From positions 10,588-74,587 of the forward strand of contig CAKKQC010000032.1 of the NCBI GenBank assembly GCA_919901855.1: 64,000 nucleotides of DNA, given 5' to 3'. The notes beneath the pieces are model-generated. The model worked only from the letters and a program-made list of their open reading frames with translations, was not told the DNA's origin and ran no database searches. The stretch is from a bacterium. GTDB taxonomy: Bacteria; Oederibacteriota; CAKKQC01. Made by a program: the position numbers and the translations under genes. Shown in pieces: positions 12,660 to 23,000 of the stretch (its first letter is position 1; every line of letters begins with the position of its first letter).

Positions 12660-14098
12660 CGGGTGAGCTCCTCCTTAAGGATCTTGTTGACGGCCTGCGG
12701 GTTGGCCTTGCCGCCCGTGGCCTTCATGACCTGGCCGACCAGGAAGCCGATCGTCTGCGACTTCCCGGCCTTGAAGTCGGCGACGGACTGCGGGTTCGCC
12801 GCGAGCACGTCGCGGACGGAAGTCACGAGGGCGTCCTCGTCCGTGATCTGGACGAGCCCCTTCGCCTTCACCACGGCGTCGGGGTCGGCGCCGGAGACGA
12901 GCATCTCGGCGAAGACGGTCTTCGCGATCTTGCCGCTGATCGTGGCCTTGTCGATCAGGGCGATGAGCGCGGCAAGCTGGCGCGGCGCGACCCGGGAGTC
13001 CCCGATCCCGAGCTTGCGTCCGTGCAGGGCGCCGAGCAGCTCGGTGGAGACCCAGTTGCAGGCCGTCTTCGGGGGCGCGCCCGCGGCGATGGTCGCCTCG
13101 AAGTATTCGGCCACCGTCCGGTCGGAGGTCAGGACCCCGGCGTCGTAGTCCGTAAGGCCCAGGGTCTGCACGTAGCGAAGCCGCTTGGTCCATGGCAGTT
13201 CGGGGAGGCGCCCCCGGATTACCGCCAGCCGGGCGTCGTCCATGGTGAACACGAGCAGGTCGGGCTCGGGGAAGTAGCGGTAGTCGTGTGCCGCCTCCTT
13301 GCTCCGCATGGACCGCGTTTCCCCCGCCGTGTCGTCCCAGAGGCGGGTCTCCTGGGCGAGGGTCTCGCCGCGGGCCAGCGCGTCCCGCTGGCGCCTGGCC
13401 TCGAACGTGAGCGCGTGTTCGATGCTCTTGAACGAGTTCATGTTCTTGATCTCGATCTTGGCGCCGAGCTCGTCGGCGCCCTTCGGGCGCACGGAGATGT
13501 TGGCGTCGCAGCGCAGGCTCCCTTCCTCCATGTTCCCGTCGGACACGTGCAGGTACCGGACGAGGGTCTGCAGGGACTTGACGTACGCGACGGCTTCGGC
13601 CGGCTCCCGGAGGTCCGGCTCGCTCACGATTTCCAGGAGAGGCATCCCGGACCGGTTGTAGTCTACGAGGGCCGCGGTGCCCGTCGCAATCTGCTGGCCG
13701 GCCCCCTCGTGCACGAGCTTGCCCGCGTCCTCCTCGAGGTGGACGCGCTTGACCCGGACGGGGTGGGCCCCCGCGAGGTCGACGCGGCCGTCGTGCGCGA
13801 GCGGCAGGTCGTACTGCGAGATCTGGAAGTTCTTGGGCAGGTCCGGGTAGTAGTAGTGCTTGCGGTCGAATTTGAACCGGCGGCGGATCGTGCACCCGAC
13901 CGCGAGCCCGACGAGGATCGCGCGCTCGAGCGCCTCGGCGTTCATGACCGGCAGCGTGCCCGGCAGGCCGAGGCAGACCGGGCAGACCTGAGAGTTCGGC
14001 GCAGCGCCGAACTTCGTTGAGCACCCGCAGAAGATCTTGGTCTTCGTCGAGAGCTCGCAGTGCACCTCGAGGCCGATGACGGTCTCGAACTCAGTCAT
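12656..14098 (-). CDS. gatB: Asp/Glu-tRNA amidotransferase subunit B
   Basis: GatB (480 aa) activates Glu-tRNA(Gln) or Asp-tRNA(Asn) by phosphorylation, then receives ammonia from GatA. The N-terminal signature is clear: FETVIGLEVHCEL, a zinc site CGC...CPVCLGLPGTLPVMN, then the DRKHYYYPDLPKNFQISQYD block and EIKNMNSFKSIEHAL. The C-terminal tail domain contains the YqeY-like region ending NPQAVNKILKEEL. The ATG at 14098 gives the canonical MTEFETVIGLE start; upstream in-frame sequence is noise through gatA. The stop overlaps the purM start. It is the third gene of gatC-gatA-gatB-purM. Confidence 0.97.
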   Translation of the reverse strand: MTEFETVIGLEVHCELSTKTKIFCGCSTKFGAAPNSQVCPVCLGLPGTLPVMNAEALERAILVGLAVGCTIRRRFKFDRKHYYYPDLPKNFQISQYDLPLAHDGRVDLAGAHPVRVKRVHLEEDAGKLVHEGAGQQIATGTAALVDYNRSGMPLLEIVSEPDLREPAEAVAYVKSLQTLVRYLHVSDGNMEEGSLRCDANISVRPKGADELGAKIEIKNMNSFKSIEHALTFEARRQRDALARGETLAQETRLWDDTAGETRSMRSKEAAHDYRYFPEPDLLVFTMDDARLAVIRGRLPELPWTKRLRYVQTLGLTDYDAGVLTSDRTVAEYFEATIAAGAPPKTACNWVSTELLGALHGRKLGIGDSRVAPRQLAALIALIDKATISGKIAKTVFAEMLVSGADPDAVVKAKGLVQITDEDALVTSVRDVLAANPQSVADFKAGKSQTIGFLVGQVMKATGGKANPQAVNKILKEELTR

Positions 14099-14103
14099 CG
14101 CCC

Positions 14104-15591
14104 TCACACCCCACCCTCTCCCGAATCCGGGAGAGGGGGTTTGCGGCGGTGCCAGTCCGTCACGTTCTGGTACCTGGCGCCGACGCGCAGGAGCGTGGCG
14201 TCGTCGAAGGCGCGCCCGATGAGCTGCATGCCGATCGGCAGGCCGGCCGCCGAGAACCCGCACGGAACCACGAGGGCCGGGAGCCCGACGAGGTTCACGG
14301 ACACCGTGTAGATGTCGGAGAGGTACATCTGGAGGGGGTCGTCGGCCTTCTCCCCGATCCGGAACGCGGGCGTCGGCGTGGCGGGGGAGAGCAGGGCGTC
14401 GCACTCCTTGAGGGCGTCGAGGTAGTCCTGGCGAAGGCGCGTGCGGGCCTTGAGCGCCTTGAGGTAGTAGGCGTCGTAGTAGCCGGCCGAGAGCACGTAG
14501 GTCCCGAGGATGATCCGGCGCTTGGTCTCGGGGCCGAACCCCGCGCTCCGCGACTTCTTGTACATCTCGACGATGTTCGCCCCGTCCTCGCGCCGGCCGT
14601 ACTTGACGCCGTCGAACCGGGCGAGGTTCGACGAGGCCTCCGCGGGGGCGACCAGGTAGTAGATGGGTAGGGCGTAGTCCTGGAGCGGGAGCGAGATCTC
14701 GCGGAAGGTGCAACCCAGCTTCTCCAGCGGTACCCGGGCCCCGTCGACGGCGGCCCGGACCTCGGGGTCGAGCCCGGTGCCCAGCCACTCCTTCGCGATC
14801 CCGATCCTTAAGCCCTGGATGTCGCCCGCACTGGCCTGCGTTACCGAAGGGCCCTCGAGCCTCACCGAGGTCGAGTCCGCGGCGTCCCAGCCCTCGATCG
14901 CCTCCTCCAGGATCGCGCAATCCTCGACGTCCTTCGCCAGCGGCCCGATCTGGTCGAGCGAGCTCGCGAACGCGATGAGCCCGTACCGCGAGACCCGGCC
15001 GTAGGTGGGTTTCAGCCCCGCGAGCCCGCAGAGGGCCGCCGGCTGGCGAATCGAGCCCCCCGTGTCGGAACCCAGCGCCGCGATCGCCTCGTCCGCGGCC
15101 ACGGCGGCCGCGGACCCGCCCGAGGAGCCCCCCGGCACCCGGTCGAGGTCCCACGGGTTCCGGGACGGCCCGAAGGCCGAGTTCTCGGTCGACGAGCCGA
15201 ACGCGAATTCGTCGAGGTTAGTCTTCCCCGTGATCACGGCGCCCGCGGCCCGCAGCCGGGTCACGACGGTGGCGTCGTAGGGCGGGACGAACCGCTCGAG
15301 GATCTTCGAGGCGCACGTCGTGGGCACCCCCCGGGTGCACAGGTTGTCCTTGAGCGCGATGGGCACCCCGTCGAGGGGCCCCCGGGATTCCTCGGCGGCC
15401 CGGCGCCGGTCCGAGGCGGCGGCCTGCGCCAGCGCATCCTCCTCGGTCAGGTGCAGATACGCGTGGACTTGTGGCTCGACCGCCCTGATCCGCTCGAAGA
15501 CGGCCTTCGTGAGTTCGACCGACGAGAGCGTCTTCGCGCGGAGAGCCGCGGCGGCTTCGTGGATGGTGAGGGAGGCGGGGCTCTTCATCAT
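14104..15591 (-). CDS. gatA: Asp/Glu-tRNA amidotransferase subunit A (glutaminase)
   Basis: GatA (495 aa) is the amidase-signature subunit that hydrolyses glutamine and channels ammonia to GatB. The catalytic Lys is in GVPIALKDNLCTRG, and the Ser-cisSer-Lys triad region is PGGSSGGSAAAVA followed by ALGSDTGGSIRQPAALCG. Further signatures are GLKPTYGRVSRYGLIAF and NLVGLPALVVPCGF. Translation starts at ATGATG from 15591, sharing TAATG with the gatC stop. The last residues (PPLPDSGEGGV, after the usual DWHRR end) are encoded by a REP-like hairpin at 14114, so the repeat has supplied a new C-terminus and stop. Confidence 0.97.
   Translation of the reverse strand: MMKSPASLTIHEAAAALRAKTLSSVELTKAVFERIRAVEPQVHAYLHLTEEDALAQAAASDRRRAAEESRGPLDGVPIALKDNLCTRGVPTTCASKILERFVPPYDATVVTRLRAAGAVITGKTNLDEFAFGSSTENSAFGPSRNPWDLDRVPGGSSGGSAAAVAADEAIAALGSDTGGSIRQPAALCGLAGLKPTYGRVSRYGLIAFASSLDQIGPLAKDVEDCAILEEAIEGWDAADSTSVRLEGPSVTQASAGDIQGLRIGIAKEWLGTGLDPEVRAAVDGARVPLEKLGCTFREISLPLQDYALPIYYLVAPAEASSNLARFDGVKYGRREDGANIVEMYKKSRSAGFGPETKRRIILGTYVLSAGYYDAYYLKALKARTRLRQDYLDALKECDALLSPATPTPAFRIGEKADDPLQMYLSDIYTVSVNLVGLPALVVPCGFSAAGLPIGMQLIGRAFDDATLLRVGARYQNVTDWHRRKPPLPDSGEGGV
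14114..14137. repeat. REP-like hairpin forming the gatA 3' end
   Basis: CCCTCTCCCG-AATC-CGGGAGAGGG preceded by CCCTCACACCCCA. Same family as the copy at 9248-9270. It encodes the C-terminal residues of GatA and lies between gatA and gatB. Confidence 0.7.
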
Positions 15592-15881
15592 TACTCTTCG
15601 AGGATCTTCGGCACGCGGACCGACCCGGCGCGGAACTCCGGGGCCAGCGCCTCGACCTCGGCCTGGGTGAGCCCCGGGGCCGGCCGGTCGGGGCGGGCGC
15701 GGTCGGTCGCGGGCGAGAGGTGAGTCGTCGGCTCGACCCCCTCGAGCGGGAGCCGGTTCAGGGACTCGACGTAGCCGAGGATGGCCTCGAGCTGCGCGCC
15801 GTAGCGCTCGAGCTCGGCCTCCGTCAGCGACAGGCGCGCGAGATGCGCAACCGCCTCCACGTCCCTGCGGGTAAGTGCCAT
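15591..15881 (-). CDS. gatC: Asp/Glu-tRNA amidotransferase subunit C
   Basis: GatC (96 aa) stabilises the GatA-GatB complex. The family pattern is present throughout: MALTRRDVEAVAHLARLSLT, EAELERYGAQLEAILGYVE, the VEPTTH motif and a C-terminal APEFRAGSVRVPKILEE wrap-around tail. It is the first gene of the operon. About 125 bp separate it from the divergent outer-membrane gene at 16007, so promoters for both directions should lie there. Confidence 0.95.
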   Translation of the reverse strand: MALTRRDVEAVAHLARLSLTEAELERYGAQLEAILGYVESLNRLPLEGVEPTTHLSPATDRARPDRPAPGLTQAEVEALAPEFRAGSVRVPKILEE

Positions 15882-16006
15882 GGCCGCAATATTCTAACAG
15901 TGTCAACGTTGGAGGGGGGGCGGGCGTCATTGCGGCCGCCGTAGTGCAGGCGTAGCATGATTGGAACCGGCGACGGCGTGTCGCCAACGGATCAAGGAGG
16001 TCCTCA

Positions 16007-16645
16007 ATGGGCAGGAAAATGGGTGTGATGGTGGGGTTGCTCCTCGCCGCGGCGATGGTGGCACCAGGTCTGGCGAACGCGGAAGCGGGCTTCACCAAGG
16101 GTGTGAAGGTGGGGTTGAACCTGGCGACTGCAACCGGGTCGGATGCCGCCCCTGCGGCGGGTGAGACCAAGGGGATGCGGATCGGGCTGGCGGCCGGTCT
16201 GTTCGGCGCATTCGGCCTGCCGGCCGCGCCGATCGCGATCCAGGTCGAGGCGCTCTACTCGATGAAGGGCGTAAAGTACTCGGCAGGCAGCGATTCGTTT
16301 ACGCTCCAGCTCGACTACCTGGATATTCCGGTGCTCGTGAAGTACGACGTGGCACCGGCGCCGACGAAGATTTCGATCTTCGCCGGGCCGTCTCTGGGTA
16401 TCCTGCTGGGCGCCAAGTCCGCCTACGACTTCGGGGGCACGACCGGCTCCGTGGACATCAAGGATCAGGTCGCCTCGACCGACCTCGGGCTCGTGTTCGG
16501 GGTCGCGGTAGGCCTGCCGGGCGGGATCAGCATCGATGTCCGGTACGATATGGGGCTCTCGTCGCTCGACAAGCCGGTGGCCGGCGCGACGGCGGCGAAG
16601 ATTTACAACGGGGTCATTGCGGCCGCGGTTGGGTACGCCTTCTGA
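16007..16645 (+). CDS. Outer-membrane beta-barrel protein (PorT/OMP_b-brl family)
   Basis: This 212-aa protein has a signal peptide (MGRKMGVMVGLLLAAAMVAPGLANA). Alternating amphipathic strands follow, typical of small eight-stranded barrels: GFTKGVKVGLNLAT near the start, IQVEALYSMKGVKY, LDYLDIPVLVKY and FAGPSLGILLGA. The last segment AAAVGYAF ends in Phe, as expected for a BAM substrate. The LDIPVLVKY motif is characteristic of PorT-type barrels. A strong ribosome site AAGGAGG lies 8 nt before the ATG. A GC-rich hairpin follows the stop, so it is probably monocistronic. Confidence 0.85.
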   Translation: MGRKMGVMVGLLLAAAMVAPGLANAEAGFTKGVKVGLNLATATGSDAAPAAGETKGMRIGLAAGLFGAFGLPAAPIAIQVEALYSMKGVKYSAGSDSFTLQLDYLDIPVLVKYDVAPAPTKISIFAGPSLGILLGAKSAYDFGGTTGSVDIKDQVASTDLGLVFGVAVGLPGGISIDVRYDMGLSSLDKPVAGATAAKIYNGVIAAAVGYAF

Positions 16646-16668
16646 GCCAGACCTCTCTTTAGGTAGTG

Positions 16669-16705
16669 CGCGCGGGGGCCGGGTGACCGGCCCCCGCGGC
16701 GCGTT
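16669..16705 (+). terminator. GC-rich hairpin, probable terminator
   Basis: CGCGGGGGCCGG-GTGA-CCGGCCCCCGCG (12-bp stem) about 25 nt after the barrel gene stop, followed by GCGTTTCGG. The T run is weak, so termination may be factor-assisted. Confidence 0.6.
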
Positions 16706-16767
16706 TCGGGGGCTTGCGGTGTCCGCGGGCCGCGATAGGGTGTGAATGGGGAGGCAGGAGGCACGAC

Positions 16768-16941
16768 ATGGATCTCATCACAGCCCTGGTTCTCGGACGG
16801 TTGAAAGTTCCGTCCCTGCTGCTGCTGGCGGCCGGCGTCGCCACGGCGTGCGCGTTCGCCGAGGATCTCCGGGACGAATCGCCGTGGCAGAAACTCGTGA
16901 ACGCCGTCGCCCGGTCGTATCGCGCGTCCGCGTTGGATTGA
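16768..16941 (+). CDS. Small hydrophobic protein, 57 aa
   Basis: A very good ribosome site (AGGAGG, 8 nt before the ATG at 16768) supports this short gene. The peptide MDLITALVLGRLKVPSLLLL is followed by a second hydrophobic stretch to residue 30 and a charged tail (ESPWQKLVNAVARSYRASALD). It looks like a single-pass membrane or secreted small protein. No family is recognised. It lies between the barrel gene and the giant repeat gene. Confidence 0.55.
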   Translation: MDLITALVLGRLKVPSLLLLAAGVATACAFAEDLRDESPWQKLVNAVARSYRASALD

Positions 16942-17009
16942 CGACGCCCTAGTCCTCCCCCGCCGGTTGGCTCCGCCGTCCAAATCTGGCACAATACCTG
17001 CCTGGGAGC

Positions 17010-20000
17010 ATGAAGGTGTCCGGGTTCCATCTTCGAGGGGCGAACCGCGTCTTCAGGGGCCGTCTGGCCGCTGTGCTGGCGGTCTTTGCCTGCCTGACGC
17101 CCGTAGTGGGATTCTCCGCGGTCGCGACCGTGGGACTCCCGACCAACGCGACCAGCGGGAACTCGAAGACGCTGTCGATCAACCCGGCCGGGCTGGTCGG
17201 CGGGAACATCCTGGTGGCCCGGATACTGATCAGCGGAGTCGCGACCGCTCCCGTCGGCCCGAACGCGAGCTGGACCCTGCGCACCACCTCGTCCAGCGTA
17301 GCCGGAAACTGCGTTCTGACGACCTGGACCCACACGGTGACCGCGGGCGAGGTCGGGCCCTACGTATGGACGATCGCCACGAACCAGGACTGGGCGGGAG
17401 GGATCACGCAGTACAGCGGGGTCGACCTCTTCTGCCCGGTCGGCGCTACCGGCACCTCGAACGGGACTTCGGTGACGACCGGCAAGCGCTCGACGTTCGC
17501 CCTGCCCGAGATCACGACCCAGGTCCCGAACGCGGTCGTGGACGGGAGCTACGGAGTGGCCGTCAAGAACAAGACCTTCACCCAGCCCGCGGGGTGGACG
17601 CGGCTCGTGGCGGCGAGGACCGGGGCGCGCCCCCCGAGCGCGGGGAGCGCCAACCGGGCCCAGGCCGCGGTCGGGCTCACTGGCGCCGCGAATACGGTCT
17701 CGGTCAACGTGACCGCCAACCCCTACGTCGCGGACCTGATCGAACTGGATCCGCCGGACACGACCGGTGTGACCCTTGCGCCCGCGGCACTGTCGTTCGC
17801 CACGGTGAAGGGCTCGAGCCCCGCCAGCCAGACATTCACGATCACGAATACCCACCTCAAGAACGTCTGTCCGAACCAGACCTACGCTGCCGCGGTGACC
17901 TACAGCGCGGGGTGGGATGCCACGAACATGCCGGCGCCCAACGTGAGCGCCGTGAGCCTCGCGCAGGGCGCGACTTCCGCCGCGATCACGATCTCGATCG
18001 CGTCGAGCTTGCTCGACACCGGGACCTATACCGCGGTCATCGCGATCACGGACGCCAGCGGGAACACCGCGGCGATCAACGTCACGCTCTCCGTCGCCTG
18101 TTCGATCCAGCGCGAGGCGAACGTCGCGACGGCGGCCGCCGGAGCCGCGACGGCGCTGGCCCTGACCGACCCCGGGGGATGGAGCGACGGCGACGGGCTG
18201 GTCGCCACGCTCGTCGCGGACACGACGACCGCGCCGGCCACCCCGGCGGGGTGGACGCTCGTGGCGTCGAATACCACGGGCGCGCTGGGGATGTGGATGT
18301 ACCGGGCGGCGAGGAGCGGGGACGCGACGACCACGTGGACCGGGTTCGCGTCGGGCAGGCTGGCCGGCGTCATGGCCGCCTACCTGAACGTCAACAACTT
18401 CACGCCCCTGGATGCTCCGGCGTTTCCGTTCGCGCCCGCGACGACGTTGAGCGGCGACGGCAACGTGGACACGAACGCGTGCACGACGGGCACGGCGAAC
18501 GTGGACGTGGTGGCCGCCTACGCGATCAACATGACGAACGCGGGCACGGCGCTTACGGTGGGGGCCGGGCTGACCTCGATCTCGGGGAACGTGAGCACCG
18601 GCGCCGCCGTCGGGGACATCGTCCTGAACGTGGGCTCGGACCGGATCGTGGCCGGGGCCGGAACGCCTCTGGCGGAGACCGGCACGGTCCTTCCCAGCCA
18701 GGCGGCGAGCAAGCTAGGGGGCCTGTGCACCCTACGCCCGGCCAACGTGCCGCCGGCCGTCTCGGTGACCAGGTTACCTGCCGCCCCGTCCCAGGGGGAC
18801 ACCGTGACCTACATCATCGCGGTTACCAACCCGGCCGGCAACGGGCCGTTCACGGACCTCATGCTGAGCGACACCCTTCCGGCGGGCGTCACGTTCGTGT
18901 CGCTGGGCGTGGACGCGGCCGGCGCGGGGCTCACGCTCTCGAGCAATCCCGGGGCGGGGGCCGTGGAGGGCGCGTACGGCACGCTCACGACCCCGCTCGC
19001 GGCCGGGAGCGCCGTCACGTTCACCCTCCAGGGCGTGCTGGACTGTGGGGTCGTCGCGGCGCAGAGCAGTACCGCTTTCGCCCGGACGGGCGGCACCTGC
19101 GGGACGCCCGGAACCGTGCTGAACGCGTTCACGCCGGGTGTGGTGGCCGCGCCGGCGGTGACGGTCTCGCGCGACCTGATCGCTCCGACGCAGGGCGACC
19201 TGGTCACCTACTCGGTCGTGGTCACGAACGCCAGCGCGACGGCGCCGCTGAACGCCCTGGTCTTCAGCGACAGCCTGCCGGCGGGGCTCTCGGTCGTGTC
19301 GTTCGCCGCGGACGGGGCGGGCGCGGGGCTGGCGCTGGCGACCGCGGGACAGGTCGTGGGGGCGTCCGGGGATTTCGCGACCCCCGTCGGTCCCGGGAAC
19401 TCCGTGACGTTCACCGTGGTCGCCCGGGTCGGTTGCGGACCCGGGGTGCTCGTCCCCCAGAGTAACCAGGCCTATGCCCAGACCGCGTCCAACTGCCTGC
19501 GGACGCTTTCGGCCGCCGACACGTTCACGCCCGGCCCCGTGGCCGCGCCCGACGTGACCCTCGGCCACGTCCCCGCGGCTCCCGCCGAGGGCGGACCGGT
19601 GACCTACATGATCGTGGTGCGGAACATGGGGACGATGTCCCTGAACAGCCTCGTCGTGAGCGACACCCTCCCGGCGGGCGTTTCGTTCGTGTCGCTGGAG
19701 GCGGGATCGGACGGTTCCGGCGACGGGCTGGTCCTGTCGGCCAACGCCGGCGCCGGCGCGGTCGAGGGAGCCTCGGGGGTGTTCACGCCGGGCCTCGAGC
19801 TGGCGGCGGGGGCGAGCTTCACGCTTACGCTCACGGGCACCGTGGTCTGCGGCGCGTCGGGGGCGCAGAGCCACCAGGCCTACGCGGAGACGCCGGGCGG
19901 GTGCCAGAAGACGCTCTCGGCGACGGACGCCTTCAACCTGGCGACGGTCGGGGTGTCGGTCGTGAAGACCCAGGTCGTCCCGGCCGCCGGCGCCACGATC

Positions 20001-23000
20001 GCCGCCGGGGACCTCGTAAGGTACCGGATCGTGGTGACGAACACGGGGGCCGTGACCGTGACCAGCGTCCTGCTCGTCGACACGCTGGCTCCGCAGGTCG
20101 TGAACGTGACGACGACGGCGACGGGGTTCGCCCTGCCCGCGGTCGTCTCCGGTGCCGGCGGGACCGTGTACGCCTGGACGGGGGCCGGACTGACCATGGG
20201 GCCGAACCTGAGTTACACGTTCACGGTCACGGGCCAGGCGGGCGTGACCTGCGCGGCGACCGTGATCGGGAACACGGCCTACGTGAGCGCGGGCACCGCG
20301 TGCGCCGCGGGGATCCTGTCGTCGAGCGCGGCGTCCGGCACATTCACGCTCTCGCCGCCGGCGCTGGCGGTGCAGGTGCAGAAGACGATGGCGGGGGGGA
20401 CGTGGCCGGGGCAAGCGGTGAGCTACAGCGTCATCGTTACGAACGCGGGGTCGGCCACGATCACCAACCTGGTCATCGTGGACACGGTCTCGCCCGTGGT
20501 GGTGGGCGCGGTGGCGGGGACGCCGGCGGGCTGGGCGTCACCGGTGGTCACGAGCGTGGCCTCGGGGACGCTGTTTGCTTGGACCGGCTCCGGCCTGACC
20601 TTCTACCCGGGTACCACGACGACGTTCACGATCAGCGGGAGCATCGGGGTCGTGTGCGCGGCGACGCAGGTCTCGAACACGGGGTTCGCGATCGCGGCGA
20701 GCGCGTGCTCGACGACCGTCCTAGTGACGAACGCGGTGGGGGTGCTGGTGCCGGCGCCGACGATCGGGATGTCGGTCGCCAAGGTGCTCCTGACCTCGCC
20801 CGCGCAGCGGGGCGATCCCGTCGGGTACCGGATCGTGGTGACGAATACGGGGACCTCGACCGTCGTGAGCCTGACGGTCGTGGACACGCTCGCGCCGCAG
20901 GTGGTGGCGGTGACGACGACGGCGACGGGTTTCGCCCTGCCGGCGGTCGCGGACTCCACGTCAGGCGCGGGGACCGTGTACGCGTGGAGCGGGACCGGGC
21001 TCGCGATGGGGCCGGGCGCGTCCTTCACCTTCACGATCACCGGCCAGCTCGGGTTCAGCATTGCGCCCGTGACCGTCGGCAACACGGTATTTGTCGGCGT
21101 GGCGGACGCGTGCGGAGCCGCCGCGGGCACGGCGGCGTCGGGCACGTTCACGACGGCGACGGCGGCCGTGCTGGCGGCCTCGGTGGCCGCGTACACGTCG
21201 CCGCTCTGTGCCGGGGACCCTACGCTCGTGACGGTCACGGTCACGAACACGGGCGGCGCGACCGCGTTGTCCGTCGGCGCCCCGGACTTCACGCTCGGCG
21301 GGACGGGGAGCGCGATCAAGGCCGCCGGCCCCAACCCCGCGGGCCCCGTGACCTTGGCGGGCGGGGCGTCGGCGACCTTCACCTGGACCTACACCGGCGG
21401 CACGTCGGGGTCTTCGGAGTTCACGACGACCGTCGCGGGGCAGGACCAGAACAGCGGGCTCGCGCTGACCACGGGGCCGGTGACGTCGAACGCGATTCTG
21501 GTGCGGACGCCGGGGGCTCTCGCGGTGGCGGCGGCCGCGCCGGCCTTCGTTTCCGTGGGGCAGTGGTTCGCGGTGACGCTGACGGTGACGAATACCGGGG
21601 AGACGGTGGTGAGCGCTCTCACGCCCGCGATCGCGATCGGGCCGGGCGCGGCGCTGGTGACGGCGGAGCCGCCGGCGCCGGGGGGCACGTCCCTCGCGGG
21701 CGGCGCCTCGACGACGTTCGTCTGGACGTATTCGGCGGCGGGGTCGGGGCTGGTGGCCTTCACGGCTTCGGCGGCGGGAACGACCTGTGCGGCGACAAAC
21801 CTGGTCGCGGCGGTGACCGTGTCCACGACCCTCCAGACGCCGGCGGCACTGGTCGCGGCGGCGGCCGCCCTCCCCACGACCGTCGGCGTCGGCCAGACGT
21901 TCCTCCTGACCGTGACGGTGACGAACACTGGCGCCGCGCCGGCGACGGGGGTCGCGCCGGCGCCCCCTGTCGTGGCGGGCGCGGGGGTCGCGTCCTTCCT
22001 CGCCGGCCCGTCGCCGGCGGGGCCCGTGAGCCTGGCCGGCGGCGCCTCCATCGTCTTCACGTGGACGTACAGCGGGTCCTCGTCGGGGGTGGTTGACCTC
22101 ACCACCACGGTGACCGGGACGGATGTGAACACGGTGGTGGCGCTCTCGACGGGGGCGGTCGTCGCCGGCCCGGTCACGATCGTGCCGTCCGGGACCCTGG
22201 TCTCGCGGGAGACGGTGTCGGCGCTGCCGGTCTCGGTGGGGCAGTGGATCCGGGTGACTTTCACGGTCACGAACGAGGGCGGGGTCGCCGCGTCCGCGGT
22301 GACCCCGGGGCTCGTGAACGCGTCGACGGCGGTGCTTGCGCTGATCTCGGGTCCCGTGCCGGCGGGTCCGTTGACGCTGGCCGCCGGCGGGGCGACGACG
22401 TTCGTGTGGACGTTCTCGGCGTCTGGTGCGGGGTCGCTGGCCCTGAGCCTGACGGCGACGGGGACGGACGGGGGGACGGGGGACCCGCTCTACACGTTCC
22501 AGTCCCAGTTCGTGCCGGTGGCGGTGCAGACGCCGGCGGCGCTCGCCGCGGCGGTGGCGATGTTGCCGGCGCAGGTGAGTGTCGGCCAGTCGTTCCTGGT
22601 GACGGTGACGGTGACCAATACAGGACAGGCCGGGGCGACCGGCGTGACTCCGGCCGGGCCGGCGGTGGGCGGCGCGGGGACCGCGACCGTCGCGGCCGGC
22701 CCAACCCCGGGGGCTCCCGTGCCGGTCGCGGGCGGAGCATCGGTCACGTTCACGTGGACGATGACGGCGTCGGCGGCGGGAAGCGTCGGGTTCACGACGA
22801 CCGTGACCGGCGCGGACGCCAACGCGGGGTGGGCGCTCACGACGGGACCTAGGACGGCGGCTGGGCTCATCCAGACCGCCGCGGCGCTGACGGCGTCGCT
22901 CCACGCCTTCCCCAGCCCCCGGGATACGGGGCAGGCTTTCCTCGTGACGCTTACGGTGACGAACTCGGGGGCCGCGGCGGCGACCGGGGTCGACGCGTCG